Under the pieces are notes generated by a model. It was not told the origin of the DNA, searched no databases, and worked only from the letters and a program-made list of their open reading frames with translations. Positions 1 to 8,940 of a stretch of 64,000 nucleotides of DNA are shown here, piece after piece. The position numbers and the translations under genes were made by a program. This stretch comes from Lentzea albida (lineage in GTDB: Bacteria; Actinomycetota; Actinomycetes; Mycobacteriales; Pseudonocardiaceae), in assembly GCF_900111005.1 (NCBI RefSeq), contig NZ_FOFV01000026.1, positions 62,001 to 126,000 on the forward strand. Direction: 5' to 3'. The number at the start of each line of letters is the position of its first letter. Position 1 is the first letter of the stretch.

Positions 1-154
1 TCACGCAGTGGACGGTTGCGAGCAAGCCGAAGCGAGGCCGCAGGAAGCGGTCGATCGAAAGGACGGCAAAACTCGGCTCCTCCGGCGAACAACCTGGTTC
101 CAGCGTGCCGGAGACCTCGTCGGGCGGGGTGGCCGGTCCGCGCGTCGCAGAGCG

Positions 155-2449
155 ATGACCACGAACGCAGCACACCGAGGCGTAGTCGAGCGTCTGGGCA
201 GTGTCGTGCTCGCGACAGCGGCCTCGGTGGTGCTGCTCGCAGTGCTGATTGGACTTCCTCTTGCGCTGGGTCACTACGTCGGATGGCCCTTACCTGACGA
301 GGTCCCGAGCTGGGCCGCGCTGTCCGTCGTCCTCACCCAGCCGATGTCAGCCTCGTTCCTCATCGACGGACTCGCCTGCGTGTGCTGGTTGTCGTGGGCG
401 GCATTCGTGTTGGACGTCGGACTTCGTGCCGCCGATGTCCTGCGCGGAGCGCGGTGGCCGAACCTGGCGGCCGTGCGATCACCGGCTGCGGTGCTGGTCG
501 GCTCGATCGTGTTGGGTGTCCTCGGCAACCGAGCCGCCGGCGCGACCGCAGACGGCCTGCAATTGGCTTCCTCGAGTCCGGTCGCCGCGGTCGAGACCGT
601 GCGTGGCCCTGATCCGGCCACCGGGCAGTGCGACTCGATGTGGGCGGTCGCTGAGCGCACGCTCGGCGACGGCACCCGCTGGCCCGAGATCTTCGAGTTC
701 AACCGCGGCAAACCTCAGCCCGACGGGCGGTCGCTCACGGATCCGCACCGGGTGTTCCCCGGAGAGAAACTTCTCGTCCCGGTGGCACCTGCACCTCCTT
801 CCCCTGTGCCCCCTTCCCCACCCGAACCGGCGCCTCCCCCGCCACCAGCGCTCCCGCACGAGATGGCTCAGGATCAACAGCAGCCCCCACAGCCCGGCGC
901 CGCGCCGACCAAGAACACGGCCTTCGTCGGTGTGGCCCTTGCAGCAGCCGTCAGCGCAGCCGTCGTGGTGGCGCGAAGGCGGCGTCGAAGTAGGTACAAA
1001 CCAGGCAGCGGGCTACGTGACGATCTTGCCGTCGCTCCCGTGGTCTACGAGCTGCAGATCGCCCATCGTCGCGATGGCCACACCAAGCACGAGCCGTGTC
1101 CGGAGGACGAGGCCACACCCCTCGGTGTGAAGAACGGTCAGGAGGTCGCGCTCGACCTCGCCGCCTGTGGTGGCCTCGGCTTGGTCGGGCCCGGCGCAGC
1201 TCCAGCCGCACGTGCGCTGGCCCTGACGGCGATGGCGCACACGACCGTCGCGATCGTCGCTGACGATGCCGTCTCGCTTCTCGGAGAAGCTGCAATCAGC
1301 GAGCCACCGTCCAGGATGCAGGTCCTCTCGAGCTACCAGCAGCTGGTCGAGTGCGTCCCGCGGACCGTTGCGGTCGCGTGCTTGACCGAAGACAACCGAC
1401 GACAACTCGAAAGCATGCTCACGGGCGAGTCCGCATCTCGCTTGGCCGGAATCTTCCTCGGTCAGTGGAAGCACGGCATCACGCTCTACATCGGCGCCGA
1501 CGGCACCGTCTCGTCGACCAACCCTGGGCCCGGCGAGAAGCTTTCAGGTACCAAGCTCTTCCGCCTCGACGGCGACGATGCGCGCGACCTCCTCGGCTTG
1601 TTCCGCGAAGCCGAACCGCGTCCACAGCCCGCGGCCGCAGAGGCCGAGCTCGAACTCACCGCGAACGTCAACCCCACGGAGCGCCCACCGCTGCAGCTCC
1701 GATTGCTCGGTGCGCCCACCATTTCCTGGCCTGACGCCGAGCACGACATCACCTCTGCCGTTCAGCCGCGGCTACGCGAGCTCATCGTCTTCCTCGCCGT
1801 GCACCCGGAGGGCGCGACCCGCGAGGCGGTCATGAACGCCCTGTGGCCGGCGAACACGACCGACAAGTCCAACAACGCTCTCAACACGGCGCTGTCCCGG
1901 CTGCGCAACGCCATTTCGAAGGCCACCAGCGGCATGATCACGGACATCCTGATCGTCGGAGGAGGCCGATACCGCCTCGACCCGGACCTGGTGAACGTTG
2001 ACTTCTGGCACCTGGACCGCGCGATCACGGCACGCCGCACAGCAAGCACCGCCGAGGACCGGATCGCCGTCTACCGCGAAGTCGTGAGCCTCTACGCAGG
2101 CCCGCTCGCCGATGGTCTCGACGCTGGATGGCTTGAGTCCGTGCGCGAAGCGGTGCGACGCGACGTCATCGATGCGGCCGCCGCGCTCGCTCACGCGCTC
2201 CGCGAGGTTGATCCCGAACAAACGCTGGAACTGCTGGAACTCGCACGCGCCTTCGATCCGCACAACGAGATGCTCTACCGCGACATCATGCGTCTTCAGG
2301 GGCGCCTCGGCCGCGTTGAAGCGATCCCGCGGACTCTGGCCCTGCTCGCCAGCAAGCTGGCTGAGGTCGACGACAAGCCATCAGCAGAAGCAACTTGGCT
2401 TGCGACCAACCTTCCGCGCCACCACGCCAAAGACCAAAGACTCACCTGA
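155..2449 (+). CDS. Membrane-anchored LysM and BTAD-domain transcriptional regulator
   Basis: Counted from ATG 155 (764 aa), the protein has three hydrophobic segments in the first ~150 residues. A LysM-like module follows at about 155-210 (the GEKLLVPV end is typical), then a Pro-rich linker (about 210-237) and a further membrane helix near 254-274 ending in a run of Arg. A long cytoplasmic part ends in an OmpR-type winged helix plus bacterial transcriptional activator domain (about 510-715, with GATREAVMNALWP and NNALNTALSRLRNAI). Such proteins are common beside actinobacterial conjugation genes. The domain order suggests a sensor that links the cell wall outside to DNA binding inside, which is inference. 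The reading frame stays open to base 2, so the true start could lie before the window; ATG 155 is preferred because the upstream residues look non-coding, though its RBS is weak. Confidence 0.8.
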   Translation: MTTNAAHRGVVERLGSVVLATAASVVLLAVLIGLPLALGHYVGWPLPDEVPSWAALSVVLTQPMSASFLIDGLACVCWLSWAAFVLDVGLRAADVLRGARWPNLAAVRSPAAVLVGSIVLGVLGNRAAGATADGLQLASSSPVAAVETVRGPDPATGQCDSMWAVAERTLGDGTRWPEIFEFNRGKPQPDGRSLTDPHRVFPGEKLLVPVAPAPPSPVPPSPPEPAPPPPPALPHEMAQDQQQPPQPGAAPTKNTAFVGVALAAAVSAAVVVARRRRRSRYKPGSGLRDDLAVAPVVYELQIAHRRDGHTKHEPCPEDEATPLGVKNGQEVALDLAACGGLGLVGPGAAPAARALALTAMAHTTVAIVADDAVSLLGEAAISEPPSRMQVLSSYQQLVECVPRTVAVACLTEDNRRQLESMLTGESASRLAGIFLGQWKHGITLYIGADGTVSSTNPGPGEKLSGTKLFRLDGDDARDLLGLFREAEPRPQPAAAEAELELTANVNPTERPPLQLRLLGAPTISWPDAEHDITSAVQPRLRELIVFLAVHPEGATREAVMNALWPANTTDKSNNALNTALSRLRNAISKATSGMITDILIVGGGRYRLDPDLVNVDFWHLDRAITARRTASTAEDRIAVYREVVSLYAGPLADGLDAGWLESVREAVRRDVIDAAAALAHALREVDPEQTLELLELARAFDPHNEMLYRDIMRLQGRLGRVEAIPRTLALLASKLAEVDDKPSAEATWLATNLPRHHAKDQRLT

Positions 2450-3083
2450 AGAGAATCAACAAACAGAGAATTGGCGCGACAACACAAAAAGAACCTCTGC
2501 ATAGAATTTCTACTACATACGACTCGATGCTACCGTGCAATCACCATGATCAAACTAACCAACCAACAAAGGAGGATCATCCCGGGGTTCAGGTCGCAAT
2601 ACAGGCCGAGGGCACCTCCAGACCTGATCCGCCCGTCGCGCACTTACAGCGCTGGCCAGGATGACCACAGCGGGATCACCCGGTATCCCAGACTCGCTTG
2701 GCCACAAGCGGGAGATCAAGACGCCGCGCCAGGGCGGTCTGCAACCCTTCGTCACCTGCGCAGACCTTGCCTGAACACCTCACCTTGCCCCCACAGAGGC
2801 TCCGTAACCCGTTGAACAACCACAAGCCGCGGACCAGGTCGCAGTTCGCCGGCAGGACGCCTCGCTCCCCAGCACCCCCGACCAGCAGCACTGCAATCGC
2901 AATTTGAATTCAATTGCCATGGCCCACACATTCGACGATTCTCCCAAAAGAGTCTTGGAAAATACCACGAATCCACCTGGCAATTGACCTGCATCGGAGT
3001 TATATTTAAGTCACGCCGGAAAACCGGGAACCACATCGAATACCACACCTGGCGTGAGCCATGTCTACTGAACGGGGTCAATC
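2450..3083. other. Intergenic region with an orphan Shine-Dalgarno-like sequence
   Basis: About 630 bases lie between the LysM-BTAD gene and the next convincing gene. A strong AAAGGAGG ribosome-binding-like sequence sits near 2568-2576, but no ATG or GTG follows at usable spacing and no ORF here has convincing codon use. The stretch from 2880 to 3060 is less GC-rich than the flanks and may hold the promoter of the downstream block. Nothing else was recognised. Confidence 0.4.
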
Positions 3084-3242
3084 ATGTGTTACGCCGACAC
3101 CATCACGGAAACCGACGGCACGGTTACCGCGTACTGCTACTGCGGCTGGGTCGAACACGAACACACCCCCGAATCCGCTGACATCGCTGCAGAAAACCAC
3201 CAGAACGCAACCGACGACGCGTCGCCCATCGCGGCCGCCTGA
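3084..3242 (+). CDS. Small Cys/His-rich peptide (52 aa)
   Basis: This short ORF has ATG at 3084 and TGA at 3240-3242, just 31 bases before the MoxR-type ATPase gene. The product starts MCYADTITETDGTVTAYCYC and continues with GWVEHEHTPES, followed by an acidic Ala/Asn-rich tail. The cluster of three Cys and two His in the first ~27 residues could bind a metal, but there is no complete classical zinc-finger pattern. Codon use is GC3-rich like the neighbours and it is co-oriented with them. It is probably the first gene of the 3-8 kb plus-strand operon. The function is unknown and the RBS is weak (GGGG about 7 bases upstream). Confidence 0.5.
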   Translation: MCYADTITETDGTVTAYCYCGWVEHEHTPESADIAAENHQNATDDASPIAAA

Positions 3243-3273
3243 CCCCTGCACCCGCAACCGAAAGGGAACCGCG

Positions 3274-4449
3274 ATGACCACGCCTGCCACCCCCGCACCG
3301 GCATCGGCAACCCGTCTGGGCAACGGCCAACTACGCGCCATGGTCGCCCGCGTCCTGGCAGACGAACCCGCAACCGCGATGACCCCGCGTGCCATCGCCG
3401 CCAAACTCGGCGGACGATCATCGGGCGCGGTGGGCAACGCGCTGAAAGTGCTCACCGATTGTGGTGCCGCCGAAGTCAGTTCAACCGCACCCCTGGCCTA
3501 CCGTGCCACCGAAACCACCGCCGTTGTGGCTGCCACCACGATCACGCCCGCCCCGGCGCCCACGCCACGCTCCCGCCGCAAGAAGTCAGCGGCACCCGAA
3601 ACGGGTCCCGAACCTGCTGCACCCGCCGCGAAACCCACCGCGTCTGCCATGGTCACGGGACCGGTGATGCGCCCGAACGGGCTGACCTACCACCCCCGGT
3701 TGCTGTCCGGGATGCCGGACGTGACGGCGTTGCACCGGTTGCGCGAAGCGGGAGTCGCCGCCCTGTTGTACGGGCCGCCCGGAACCGGGAAGACGTCGGT
3801 GGTCGAAGCCGCTTTTCCAGACCTGATCACGGTTCAGGGCGACGGCGACACCACGGTCGCCGACTTCGTGGGCGAGTACACCCAGACCGATGACGGCCGC
3901 TACGTGTTCGTGCACGGCCCGTTGGTTCGGGCGATGCGCGCGGGCGTGCCGCTGTTCATCGATGACGCCACGCTGATAGCGCCCACCGTTCTGGCGGTGG
4001 TCTACCCCGCGATGGACGGCCGCCGCCAGATCATCGTCAAGGCGAACGGCGGTGAAGTAGTTGACGCCGCTGACGGGTTCTACGTGGTCGCCGGACACAA
4101 CCCCGGAGTGCACGGCGCGATCCTCACCGACGCCCTGTCATCCCGGTTCTCGGCTCAGATCCACGTGTCCACCGACTTCGACCTCGCCACGCAACTCAAG
4201 ATCGACAAAAGGGCCGTCAAGGTCGCGCGCAATCTCGCCACCCGCCAGACCAGGGGCGAGATCGGGTGGGCACCACAACTGCGTGAGCTGATCGCGTTCC
4301 AGAAGATCGCGGGCGTACTCGGCACCGAAGCGGCCGCCGGGAACCTGGTGGGCATCGCGCCCGAAGAGGACCGGACGACCGTTGCGGCCGCTGTCCGCGA
4401 TGCGTTCGGCACCCCGGTTCAGCCCCTGGCACTCGGCACCCGCATCTAG
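3274..4449 (+). CDS. MoxR-type AAA+ ATPase with N-terminal winged helix
   Basis: The product (391 aa) starts at ATG 3274, preceded by GAAAGGGA. Residues about 18-75 form a small winged-helix domain (LRAMVARVLADEP, then SSGAVGNALKVLTDCGAAEV). An Ala/Pro-rich linker leads into an AAA+ core with Walker A GPPGTGKTS, Walker B PLFIDDA and a sensor-like AGHNPG motif. This is the MoxR/dynein-related (AAA_5) type, which remodels partner proteins and is usually paired with a VWA protein. Here the VWA partner starts 28 bases downstream. The winged helix resembles the C-terminal domain of the minus-strand gene at 8380-8940, so the two may recognise the same DNA. The specific target is unknown. Confidence 0.82.
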   Translation: MTTPATPAPASATRLGNGQLRAMVARVLADEPATAMTPRAIAAKLGGRSSGAVGNALKVLTDCGAAEVSSTAPLAYRATETTAVVAATTITPAPAPTPRSRRKKSAAPETGPEPAAPAAKPTASAMVTGPVMRPNGLTYHPRLLSGMPDVTALHRLREAGVAALLYGPPGTGKTSVVEAAFPDLITVQGDGDTTVADFVGEYTQTDDGRYVFVHGPLVRAMRAGVPLFIDDATLIAPTVLAVVYPAMDGRRQIIVKANGGEVVDAADGFYVVAGHNPGVHGAILTDALSSRFSAQIHVSTDFDLATQLKIDKRAVKVARNLATRQTRGEIGWAPQLRELIAFQKIAGVLGTEAAAGNLVGIAPEEDRTTVAAAVRDAFGTPVQPLALGTRI

Positions 4450-4477
4450 CGCAAACCGTCCGGAAAGGACATCCGCC

Positions 4478-6211
4478 ATGACTACCCACCTGGTAGCTGA
4501 CCCGGACGCGATCGGTGCTGCGATCTTCCCCGCGCGTCCCGAATGGCTCACGCTGTCCGCCGCACTGGCGGACGAGGTGCCGGTCATCGCCGACCGCGAA
4601 GACCTGTTGGTGACCATCGCACCCGGTGCGGGTGGCGGTGCCCCGGCGTGCTTCCACACGACCCGTGCGCTGATCGAAGTCGACGGTGATTACCTGGGAG
4701 TCGACCCCGCCACCGTTGATCCCGCGAACCTTTCCGACCGTGCGCGTTACCCCGTCGTGTGGGGCCTGTTGACCCACGAGTGCGCACACGCGAAGCACAG
4801 CGCGTGGGAGCTGCCCGAAGGAGTCACGGGCGCTGTCGCTGACGCCGCGATGGTGTTGGAAGAGTCGCGAATGGAAGCGGCACACATCCGACGCCGCTCC
4901 GATGATCGACACTGGTTGCGCGCCTCCGCGACGAACTTGATCCTCGCTGACTTCGCCAAGCTGCCCACGATGAGCAAGGCGGACGCCGCCCGTGCTGCTG
5001 CCCTGGTCCTGGCACGGGTAGACGGCGGAATCCTCACCAGCCCGGAAACCGCACCGGTGGCCGACGTCGTCGAGGAGATCCTCGGACCGGACACCCTGGC
5101 CGAACTGCGTGCACTGTGGCAGGAGGCGCTCGACACGGCGGACGACGACGCCGACGCGATGGTCGACCTCGGAAGGCGCTGGTGCAAAGCCATCGGCACC
5201 GATCCGGACGGCGAAACGCCTGACCCCGGTGCGACCGGTGAACCGGGTGAGTCCTCATCGCCGTCACCACTGGCCGAAGCACTCGGACGCGCTCTCACCA
5301 ACGTGGCGCGCGCGGTGGCGGACGAACCCACTCCAGACGACCCCGCCGCTGTTGCAGCAGCAGCGAAAGAGGCTGCAGAACGATCCGCCAAGACGGCCGA
5401 GGCGGCCGCGCGGTCCGTGTTCTCGAAGTCGCACTCGCACTCGAGTCGCGGTTGGACGGCCACCGATGGAACCCGCCAACCGACCACGGAAGAGCGCAGC
5501 GCAGCGCGCACTCTGGGACGTGCGCTGTCGACCGCCGCGACCCGTGAGCGCGTCGCCGTGAGGTCCACATCGCCGATCCCACCCGGACGACTCCGGATGC
5601 GCGGCGCACTCGCCGCCGATGCCCAACGTGCGGCAGGGGCGATGCCCACCGCCGAGCCGTTCACCCGAACCGCACGCCTCACCGTGCCGACTCCGCCGTT
5701 GCGACTGGGCATCGCGTGTGACGTGTCCAGTTCGATGCGCCACGTTCGCGGACCTGTTGCGTCGACAGCGTGGATTCTGGCGCACGCCGGACAGCACTCC
5801 ACAGTGCCCACCGAAACCGCCACGGTGATCTTCGGTCAGCACGTTCGTCCCATCACCCGCCCCGGCACGGTGCCCGCTGAAGTGACGGAGTTCAGGGCAG
5901 ACGACGGAACCGAGAGGGTTGTGGCCGCGATCGATGCCCTCGACGGCGCCCTCGGACTCTCGCGCCCCGGCGCCGCAAGGCTCCTGGTGATCGTGTCCGA
6001 CGGGCACTTCAACGATGGCACCGAACGCCCGGACGGGCAAAAGCGCGTTGACCGACTGCGCGCGTCCGGCTGCGCGGTGCTGTGGCTGACTTCAAGCCAA
6101 TGGGATGAGCACTTCGACGGCGTGACCGTGCACCAGCTCAACGATCCCACCGCCACCGCAACGGCGATCGGCCGTGCGGCCACCAAAGCGCTCAAGTCCG
6201 CCTCACGCTGA
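4478..6211 (+). CDS. VWA-domain protein with putative N-terminal metallopeptidase (DUF2201-like)
   Basis: The start at ATG 4478 follows GGAAAGGA at good spacing and gives 577 aa. An HECAH motif near residue 105 (LLTHECAHAKHS) fits the HExxH zinc-peptidase signature of the DUF2201 N-terminal family. A charged Ala-rich coiled region follows at about 290-330. The C-terminal third is a VWA-like domain with the metal-site motif DVSSS (DxSxS) and the later strand LLVIVSDGHFND. MoxR ATPases act with VWA proteins in chaperone-like pairs, and the tight linkage to the 3274 gene supports that here. The combination of a winged-helix ATPase with a metallopeptidase-VWA protein inside an ICE is unusual. The substrate is not evident. 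Confidence 0.78.
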   Translation: MTTHLVADPDAIGAAIFPARPEWLTLSAALADEVPVIADREDLLVTIAPGAGGGAPACFHTTRALIEVDGDYLGVDPATVDPANLSDRARYPVVWGLLTHECAHAKHSAWELPEGVTGAVADAAMVLEESRMEAAHIRRRSDDRHWLRASATNLILADFAKLPTMSKADAARAAALVLARVDGGILTSPETAPVADVVEEILGPDTLAELRALWQEALDTADDDADAMVDLGRRWCKAIGTDPDGETPDPGATGEPGESSSPSPLAEALGRALTNVARAVADEPTPDDPAAVAAAAKEAAERSAKTAEAAARSVFSKSHSHSSRGWTATDGTRQPTTEERSAARTLGRALSTAATRERVAVRSTSPIPPGRLRMRGALAADAQRAAGAMPTAEPFTRTARLTVPTPPLRLGIACDVSSSMRHVRGPVASTAWILAHAGQHSTVPTETATVIFGQHVRPITRPGTVPAEVTEFRADDGTERVVAAIDALDGALGLSRPGAARLLVIVSDGHFNDGTERPDGQKRVDRLRASGCAVLWLTSSQWDEHFDGVTVHQLNDPTATATAIGRAATKALKSASR

Positions 6212-6235
6212 CCCACTCCGTTGGAGGTGCTTTCC

Positions 6236-6751
6236 ATGCACAGCAATCACAACACGCCCGCGCATCGATCGGGGCTCGGCCTTGCCGAGCGGGCCGTTCG
6301 TGCCGCCCAAGACGTACGGGCCAAGGGGGCTGGTGACTTCCAACAGCGCCATGACACACCCGAACGCTGGAACAGGTGGGCACGTCGTGCCCGCGTCGCA
6401 CGAACGGTTGCGGTAGCGCTGCAGCTACCGGTCGACAGCGTCACCGTCGCGGACGATCCGGACCGCCAGTACCCCACACGCGGGGGCAATGTGCCCGGTG
6501 ACCTCATCACAGTCTCAGACCCCGCGACTGGTCAGGAGTGGCGGCTTCTCACCGACTTCACCAGTCCTGGTGAGAGCTGGCTCGTCCTGGACCGGTGCCC
6601 GGAATGCGGCACCGAGGTCCCCGTCGTCCGCATCGCGTGCCTCGCCGACCTCGGCGACTACCTCGCCCCGGAAACCGACCTGGTCCTCGACGACGAGGCG
6701 GGAGACCCGTCGGTTCATGGGGCTGGCTGCGCACTCGTGCCTTCCCACTGA
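6236..6751 (+). CDS. Hypothetical protein with a CxxC motif
   Basis: The start at ATG 6236 is chosen over the GTG/ATG codons 5' of it because TTGGAGGT lies just before it. The product is 171 aa. The N-terminal half is basic and helical (RWNRWARRARVARTVAVAL). The second half contains DRCPECGTEV, a zinc-ribbon-like knuckle, followed by an acidic segment and a late Cys (GAGCALV). No family was recognised. It is the third gene of the co-oriented block after the MoxR/VWA pair and probably a cargo or accessory protein of the element. Confidence 0.6.
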   Translation: MHSNHNTPAHRSGLGLAERAVRAAQDVRAKGAGDFQQRHDTPERWNRWARRARVARTVAVALQLPVDSVTVADDPDRQYPTRGGNVPGDLITVSDPATGQEWRLLTDFTSPGESWLVLDRCPECGTEVPVVRIACLADLGDYLAPETDLVLDDEAGDPSVHGAGCALVPSH

Positions 6752-6785
6752 TCAAACCGCCACCAACACACGAAGGAGATCTGCG

Positions 6786-7079
6786 ATGCCCTCTCATACA
6801 CATGCGGAAACTGTCGTCCGCCGCTTCCACGAGGACGGCTTCGAGGTGACCTCTGTGGTTGCCGATCCGTCCGACGCCCAACAGGTTCTCTACGGGACCG
6901 TCACCCGCAACGGCGTTCTCGTCGGCAGCTACTACTGCACCGACCAGGTCCGCCAGTCAGGTTGGCGCGTCGTCGCGGCAGAGGGCGGACACCTCGTCTT
7001 CGGCGACGAGCCAGTCGAGCTCACCCACGACGGCGATGCGGTCTTCCTGCTGATGAAGAACGCGGACTCGCCGGCCTAA
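6786..7079 (+). CDS. Small hypothetical protein (97 aa)
   Basis: ATG 6786 is preceded by GAAGGAGAT, an excellent ribosome-binding site. The 97-aa product is predicted to be mainly beta strand (TSVVADPSDAQQVLYGTVTR, GVLVGSYYCT, GGHLVFGDEPVEL) with an acidic C-terminus. No membrane segment, signal peptide or known motif is visible. It lies 34 bases after the preceding gene and 36 before the next, so it is surely part of the same operon. Function unknown. Confidence 0.6.
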   Translation: MPSHTHAETVVRRFHEDGFEVTSVVADPSDAQQVLYGTVTRNGVLVGSYYCTDQVRQSGWRVVAAEGGHLVFGDEPVELTHDGDAVFLLMKNADSPA

Positions 7080-7115
7080 CCCCCCATTCGTTCCGAGAGA
7101 CCAGGAAGGCGAGAC

Positions 7116-7601
7116 ATGACCTCCACGTTCCGCAACGAGATCAAGCTCGGCGACATCGATTACAGACTCTCCGCGAAGGTGGAGTCCGAAGGCTTGCTGG
7201 TGATGGACCTGCTCGGCACCACAGAGTCAGGTGAGGTCGTCGCCGACGGGCGCCTTCGCCTGCCGGTCGACGGCGGCAGCACGATCGGCAAGCTCCTCAC
7301 CCGCGTCCTGTCCGCGCACACGCGAATGCAGGTCCGCCCGTCCCGACACGCGAACGCGACCCTTCCCTGGACACAGGACCTCGACAACGAGCTGCGGCAA
7401 GCCTGGCTGCAGCCCGGTGACCGAGGCGCGGTGGAGCGCATCAACCGCCTCGCCGATCACATGCAGCGATCCCCCTCCGCCATCAGGGCCCGCCTCGCCA
7501 AGGTGGGCTGCGACCCGGACGTGGCAACCCGCGAACTCTCCGAGACCGGCGCTGCCCTGCTGCTGCGGACAAAGCCCAAGAGCCCTGGCGACGGCGACTG
7601 A
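7116..7601 (+). CDS. Hypothetical protein with a C-terminal HTH-like segment
   Basis: This 161-aa protein begins at ATG 7116 after an AGGAAGG-like site. The first ~65 residues look like an antiparallel beta domain (YRLSAKVESEGLLVMDLLG). The second half is helical and contains VERINRLADHMQRSPSAIRA, which reads like a helix-turn-helix used to regulate or bind DNA. It starts with a Trp-containing stretch (LPWTQDLDNELRQAW) similar in style to Myb/SANT-like repeats. It is in the same operon as the MoxR/VWA genes. A DNA-binding role is an inference from this segment only. Confidence 0.6.
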   Translation: MTSTFRNEIKLGDIDYRLSAKVESEGLLVMDLLGTTESGEVVADGRLRLPVDGGSTIGKLLTRVLSAHTRMQVRPSRHANATLPWTQDLDNELRQAWLQPGDRGAVERINRLADHMQRSPSAIRARLAKVGCDPDVATRELSETGAALLLRTKPKSPGDGD

Positions 7602-7643
7602 CCGCCCTGCGTCCAGTCCGATGAATCCCACCGAAAGGTAGCT

Positions 7644-8234
7644 ATGAGTACGCCATTCCCTCACACCGTGGTCGATGAAAGTGTCAGCGCGGCCGAGCGC
7701 TACTACACGCTCCTCCGGATCGTGCGCCTCGGCCCGCACACGGTCCGAGTGCGAGTCCACCGGGAAGTCGAGTTGGAGCCGTGCTTCGCCGCGGCAGAGG
7801 TCCTCAGCTGTGACATGACCTGGACGCCACTCGTCATGCACCACCCGGAGTGCTGGTTCGACCGCACGGCCACGCCGTTCAAGCACGTCAACGTGAAGAC
7901 CGAACTAGAACCCCTCGCGGACGACCTGATGCGACGGGTCACGGCCATCCTGGTCAAGTCGATCACGCTGCCCGAGCACGTCCTGGACGTCGTCGGCGCG
8001 TTGTTGGCGGTGGCCTACGGCAGCACGGGCGAACACGTGATCACACCCGACGACGTGCGATGGGCGAAGGCGAGCGGCGGCCCGTTCCGCGCAATCGATC
8101 GGCCGGACGGCAGCGTGCTGTTCACCAAGGCACACCGGCACGACTGCCCGCTGCTCACCAGCGAGTGCGAAATCCCCTGCGACGGTAGGTGCCAGGCCGT
8201 GCAGGCTGGTGCTGGTGACCCGGCCATGACCTAG
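7644..8234 (+). CDS. Hypothetical protein with a Cys-rich C-terminus (196 aa)
   Basis: ATG 7644 follows GAAAGGTAG. The product has no signal peptide and no confident domain. The C-terminal third contains HRHDCPLLTSECEIPCDGRC, a dense Cys/His group that could bind zinc. The segment LPEHVLDVVGALLAVAYG is amphipathic or weakly hydrophobic. It is the last gene of the plus-strand block and is followed by a hairpin. No function can be assigned. Confidence 0.6.
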   Translation: MSTPFPHTVVDESVSAAERYYTLLRIVRLGPHTVRVRVHREVELEPCFAAAEVLSCDMTWTPLVMHHPECWFDRTATPFKHVNVKTELEPLADDLMRRVTAILVKSITLPEHVLDVVGALLAVAYGSTGEHVITPDDVRWAKASGGPFRAIDRPDGSVLFTKAHRHDCPLLTSECEIPCDGRCQAVQAGAGDPAMT

Positions 8235-8333
8235 GTTCCAGCACTCCTAGCTCCACCCGACCGACGACCTGGTGTCGCCGGTCGGCCTTCTTCTCCCACA
8301 GGTCGGCTCGCTCCCGTGCACACAAAGCGAGCC

Positions 8334-8360
8334 GTTGCCGAACCCCGTGGGTCCGGCAAC
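8334..8360. terminator. Hairpin between convergent genes
   Basis: The arms GTTGCCGAACCC and GGGTCCGGCAAC pair at 11 of 12 positions around a 3-base loop. The hairpin sits between the 3' end of the 7644 gene and the 3' end of the minus-strand 8380 gene, so it may serve both directions. It lacks a T-tract, as many actinobacterial terminators do. Confidence 0.5.
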
Positions 8361-8379
8361 GGCATCGGCTCAGTTTGGA

Positions 8380-8940
8380 CTACTTCGTGGCTTCGATCGC
8401 GAACCGTTTCGGCGCTTCCTGCGTCTTCGTCACGGTTCCGGCGGACGTCAACGCCTCCAGCGCGTTGTTCACCGCGCCCTGAGAACGTCCGAGCACCCTC
8501 CCGATGTGCGTCGGTCCGAACGACTCACCAGAGTGCTTGCGCAGGAACACCTCCACAAGGTGCCTCAACGCCCCCGGCTTCAGGCGACCTACCGGCGGCG
8601 GCCCGAACGGAACGCCGGTCGGAACTGCGGTGTCGAGCACCTCAGGTTCTGCGACCGTCTCCGGGCCTGACGATTCGGCAACAGCCGACCACTGATCACC
8701 GGCACGTCGTCCGTCGACCACACCCTGCACGGCCCGTACTGCGGTCCCATCGGCCTCCCAGCGCGCCAGAATCTTCCCGGCCGTGGATTTGTTGATCCCG
8801 ATGGCTGCCGCCAGACCGACGGCCGTGGAACCCGGTGCGGCGACGAGCGCCGCGCGCAACTTGTCCGTCGCCGTCTCAGGTGCAGACACCTCTTCGCTCT
8901 TGATCTTGGTTGTCGTCTTGGTCCGGTTCTTGCTGGGCAT
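8380..8940 (-). CDS. Winged-helix DNA-binding protein with two HTH modules
   Basis: This 186-aa protein starts with a Lys/Thr-rich tail (MPSKNRTKTTTKIKSEE), followed by an HTH module at about 25-70 (STAVGLAAAIGINKSTAGKI). After a Pro/Val linker comes a second winged helix at about 120-180 (LKPGALRHLVEVFLRKHSGE, then SQGAVNNALEALTSAGTVTK). The second module closely resembles the N-terminus of the MoxR-type ATPase at 3274. It is the terminal gene of the minus-strand conjugation block, about 150 bases downstream of the peptidoglycan hydrolase gene. It is likely a regulator or DNA-binding transfer accessory of the element. Confidence 0.7.
   Translation of the reverse strand: MPSKNRTKTTTKIKSEEVSAPETATDKLRAALVAAPGSTAVGLAAAIGINKSTAGKILARWEADGTAVRAVQGVVDGRRAGDQWSAVAESSGPETVAEPEVLDTAVPTGVPFGPPPVGRLKPGALRHLVEVFLRKHSGESFGPTHIGRVLGRSQGAVNNALEALTSAGTVTKTQEAPKRFAIEATK

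Noticed and set aside
2568..2815. Possible gene after the AAAGGAGG site
   Set aside because: No start codon at suitable spacing and Pro/Arg/Ser-rich text in all frames.
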